A DNA stretch of 15,861 nucleotides from Porticoccaceae bacterium (GTDB lineage Bacteria; Pseudomonadota; Gammaproteobacteria; Pseudomonadales; Porticoccaceae), in contig JAHRWI010000227.1 of assembly GCA_019090225.1 (NCBI GenBank), positions 1-15,861 on the forward strand, in the 5' to 3' direction. Positions within the stretch are counted from its first letter, which is position 1. Each line of letters starts with the position of its first letter. The notes beneath the pieces are model-generated. The model was not told where the DNA came from, did no database searches, and saw only the letters and a program-made list of their open reading frames with translations. Positions 14,491-15,861 of this stretch are shown piece by piece. Position numbers and translations under genes: made by a program.

Positions 14491-15705
14491 ATGAACGATG
14501 CAGAACCGCTGTTTAAGGGCATTAAAGTACTAGAGATAGCCACCTATATTTTTGGCCCAGGCAGCGCGGCCATTCTTTCAGACTTTGGTGCCGACGTTAT
14601 AAAAATTGAAGCGCCTGGGCGCGGCGACCCACTACGCTACGCCCATAAAGCACCGCCGTTTGTGCCCCTTGAGTTTGGCTATATCTGGCAGCAGGATAAC
14701 CGCAATAAGCGCAGCATTGGCCTGGATATGAAAACTGCCGAGGGCCGAGAGATTTTATTGGCCCTGGTGCGAGAGGCCGATGTACTCATCACTAACTTTC
14801 CCCCCAATGTCCTGGAACGACTAAAGATTCGCTATGAAGATTTGGCCCCTGAAAACGACCGACTGATCTATGGACAAATCACCGGCTTTGGCGAAAAAGG
14901 CCCGGATGCCAGCACACCGGGCTTTGATGCCACCGCCTACTGGGCGCGCTCTGGGCTGATGGACCTGGTGCGCACGGCCAACAGCGAACCGAGCATCTCG
15001 TCACCAGGCATGGGTGATCACCCCAGCGCCATGACCATGTATGCCGCCGTTATGACAGGTTTGTATAAGCGAGAAAAAACCGGGCGTGGCGGTAAGGTCC
15101 ATAGCAGTTTATTAGCCAATGGCCTGTGGACGGCTGCCAGCTCGATGTCGTGTATCCTGGCTGGCGGTGGTGCGGCACCTCGACCCGACCCCAGCCAGCC
15201 CACCAACGCGCTACTAAATCACTATCAAACTCGCGACGGACGTTGGCTGCTCCTGGTTATCCTTCATCAGAAAAAACATTGGCCCAACTTGCTCAAAGCC
15301 ATGGATAGAGAGGATTTGTTAGACGACCCCCGCTTCACCGACATACAGCTACGTAACGAATATGCGACTGCCCTGGCTCCGCTGATGGCAGAAACCTTTA
15401 AAACCAGAGATTTGCTGGATTGGCGAGAACGGCTGGGCGCTCAAAAACTAACCTTTAGCGTACTCGCCACGATGGAAGAAACTATCGATGACCCTCAGGT
15501 CCTGGCTAACGATATGTTGATCGATGTCGAGGGCCATAATTATGGCCGAGGTCAGGCGGTGAATAGTCCGTTCTGGGTAGAAGGCTCTGACAAAGTACCT
15601 GCTCATATTGGCCCAGAACCCGGTGCCGATGGTGCCGATATATTGCGTGATCTTGGTTATAGCGAGGACCGCATCTCAGCGTTGGACGAAAAGGGCGTTA
15701 TATAA
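14491..15705 (+). CDS. Class III (CaiB/BaiF) acyl-CoA transferase
   Basis: 404 residues, normal for the family. These enzymes move CoA between carboxylic acids, often to activate a substrate for degradation, in the cytosol. Family marks: the N-terminal GIKVLEIATYIFGPGSAAILSD/FGADVIKIE region, DNRNKRSIGLDMK (69-81), the FPPNVLERLKI stretch and the GFDATAYWARSG motif containing the predicted catalytic Asp146, which forms the aspartyl-CoA thioester intermediate. The GRGGKVHSSLLANGLW segment and the DDPRF motif also fit. The substrate is unknown. GGGAG at 14477-14481 lies 9 nt before the ATG. It stands apart from the zinc-ribbon gene by 148 nt and probably has its own promoter. Together with the LLM oxidoreductase and the phosphotriesterase-like hydrolase it hints at a catabolic neighbourhood. 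Confidence 0.92.
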   Translation: MNDAEPLFKGIKVLEIATYIFGPGSAAILSDFGADVIKIEAPGRGDPLRYAHKAPPFVPLEFGYIWQQDNRNKRSIGLDMKTAEGREILLALVREADVLITNFPPNVLERLKIRYEDLAPENDRLIYGQITGFGEKGPDASTPGFDATAYWARSGLMDLVRTANSEPSISSPGMGDHPSAMTMYAAVMTGLYKREKTGRGGKVHSSLLANGLWTAASSMSCILAGGGAAPRPDPSQPTNALLNHYQTRDGRWLLLVILHQKKHWPNLLKAMDREDLLDDPRFTDIQLRNEYATALAPLMAETFKTRDLLDWRERLGAQKLTFSVLATMEETIDDPQVLANDMLIDVEGHNYGRGQAVNSPFWVEGSDKVPAHIGPEPGADGADILRDLGYSEDRISALDEKGVI

Positions 15706-15724
15706 GGTTCTTTTTACTGCCTTC

Positions 15725-15775
15725 TCAAGCGCTCGCGCAAGCACTCGCGAAACGACAAACATCGCGAGCGCTTGA
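15725..15775. terminator. 13-bp-arm inverted repeat between convergent genes
   Basis: Perfect arms TCAAGCGCTCGCG (15725-15737) and CGCGAGCGCTTGA (15763-15775) enclose a 25-nt loop that itself carries another CTCGCGA. It sits between the stop of the CoA-transferase and the stop of the minus-strand gene at the right edge, where a shared terminator is expected. No T tract follows on either strand, so it may instead be a stabilising RNA 3' hairpin. Confidence 0.45.
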
Positions 15776-15796
15776 ACTTCTCGTATTGTTTGACGC

Positions 15797-15861
15797 TTAT
15801 TTAGTCGCCTCAAAAACATAGTCTTTCTTTTCACCCTGCTTACGGATAGCAGCCCCCAGGG
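15797..15861 (-). CDS. C-terminal end of an unidentified minus-strand gene
   Basis: A minus-strand frame enters from the right edge and ends at TAA (15797-15799), giving a tail LGAAIRKQGEKKDYVFEATK. A lysine-rich, protein-like end, convergent orientation and the hairpin just beyond the stop support a real gene, but 21 codons are too few to name a family. Confidence 0.45.
   Translation of the reverse strand, partial: LGAAIRKQGEKKDYVFEATK

Overview
The window looks like a chromosomal segment of a gammaproteobacterium, probably a marine lineage near Cellvibrionales/Spongiibacteraceae. This placement is inference from roughly balanced base composition, a SlyD-type isomerase with a histidine-rich tail, and the mix of phosphotriesterase-like, luciferase-like and class III CoA-transferase enzymes. 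No rRNA, tRNA, transposase, integrase or CRISPR array was seen.

Layout. Left edge: a partial minus-strand phosphotriesterase-family hydrolase (1-800), divergent from slyD (1003-1488) across a 202-bp region with two CTAG-centred palindromes. Then come 381 bp of non-coding DNA (1489-1869) with a 19-bp duplication over the slyD stop, a terminator-like hairpin and a degenerate 16-bp tandem repeat. The core, 1870-13848, is a same-strand array of seven paralogous genes, called TPR-1 to TPR-7 here. A minus-strand luciferase-like oxidoreductase (7982-9049) and its 389-bp upstream region split it into TPR-1 to TPR-4 and TPR-5 to TPR-7. Right side: a small two-zinc-ribbon protein (13941-14342), a CaiB/BaiF CoA-transferase (14491-15705), a 13-bp-arm inverted repeat, and the last 21 codons of a minus-strand gene (15797-15861).

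The array is the notable part. Each member has an N-terminal membrane anchor, a TolB-like domain of the COG5616 type, and a degenerate TPR solenoid ending in a Trp-Pro-type tail. In other bacteria this TolB-TPR module is usually attached to a winged-helix or adenylate-cyclase output domain; none is present here. Two anchor classes exist: class 1 (TPR-1, -2, -4) has two membrane helices, class 2 (TPR-3, -5, -6, -7) has one. By charge bias they predict opposite placement of the large domain, periplasmic versus cytoplasmic. TPR-2 carries a single in-frame TGA where its paralogs have Trp56. TPR-7 is a mosaic of a class 2 anchor and a mostly class 1-like body. Spacings of 1-44 nt inside each cluster suggest two operons, so several paralogs may be co-expressed and could form mixed assemblies (inference).

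The flanking enzymes (phosphotriesterase-like hydrolase, LLM oxidoreductase, CoA-transferase) resemble pieces of catabolic loci. No direct functional link between them and the array can be read from the sequence.
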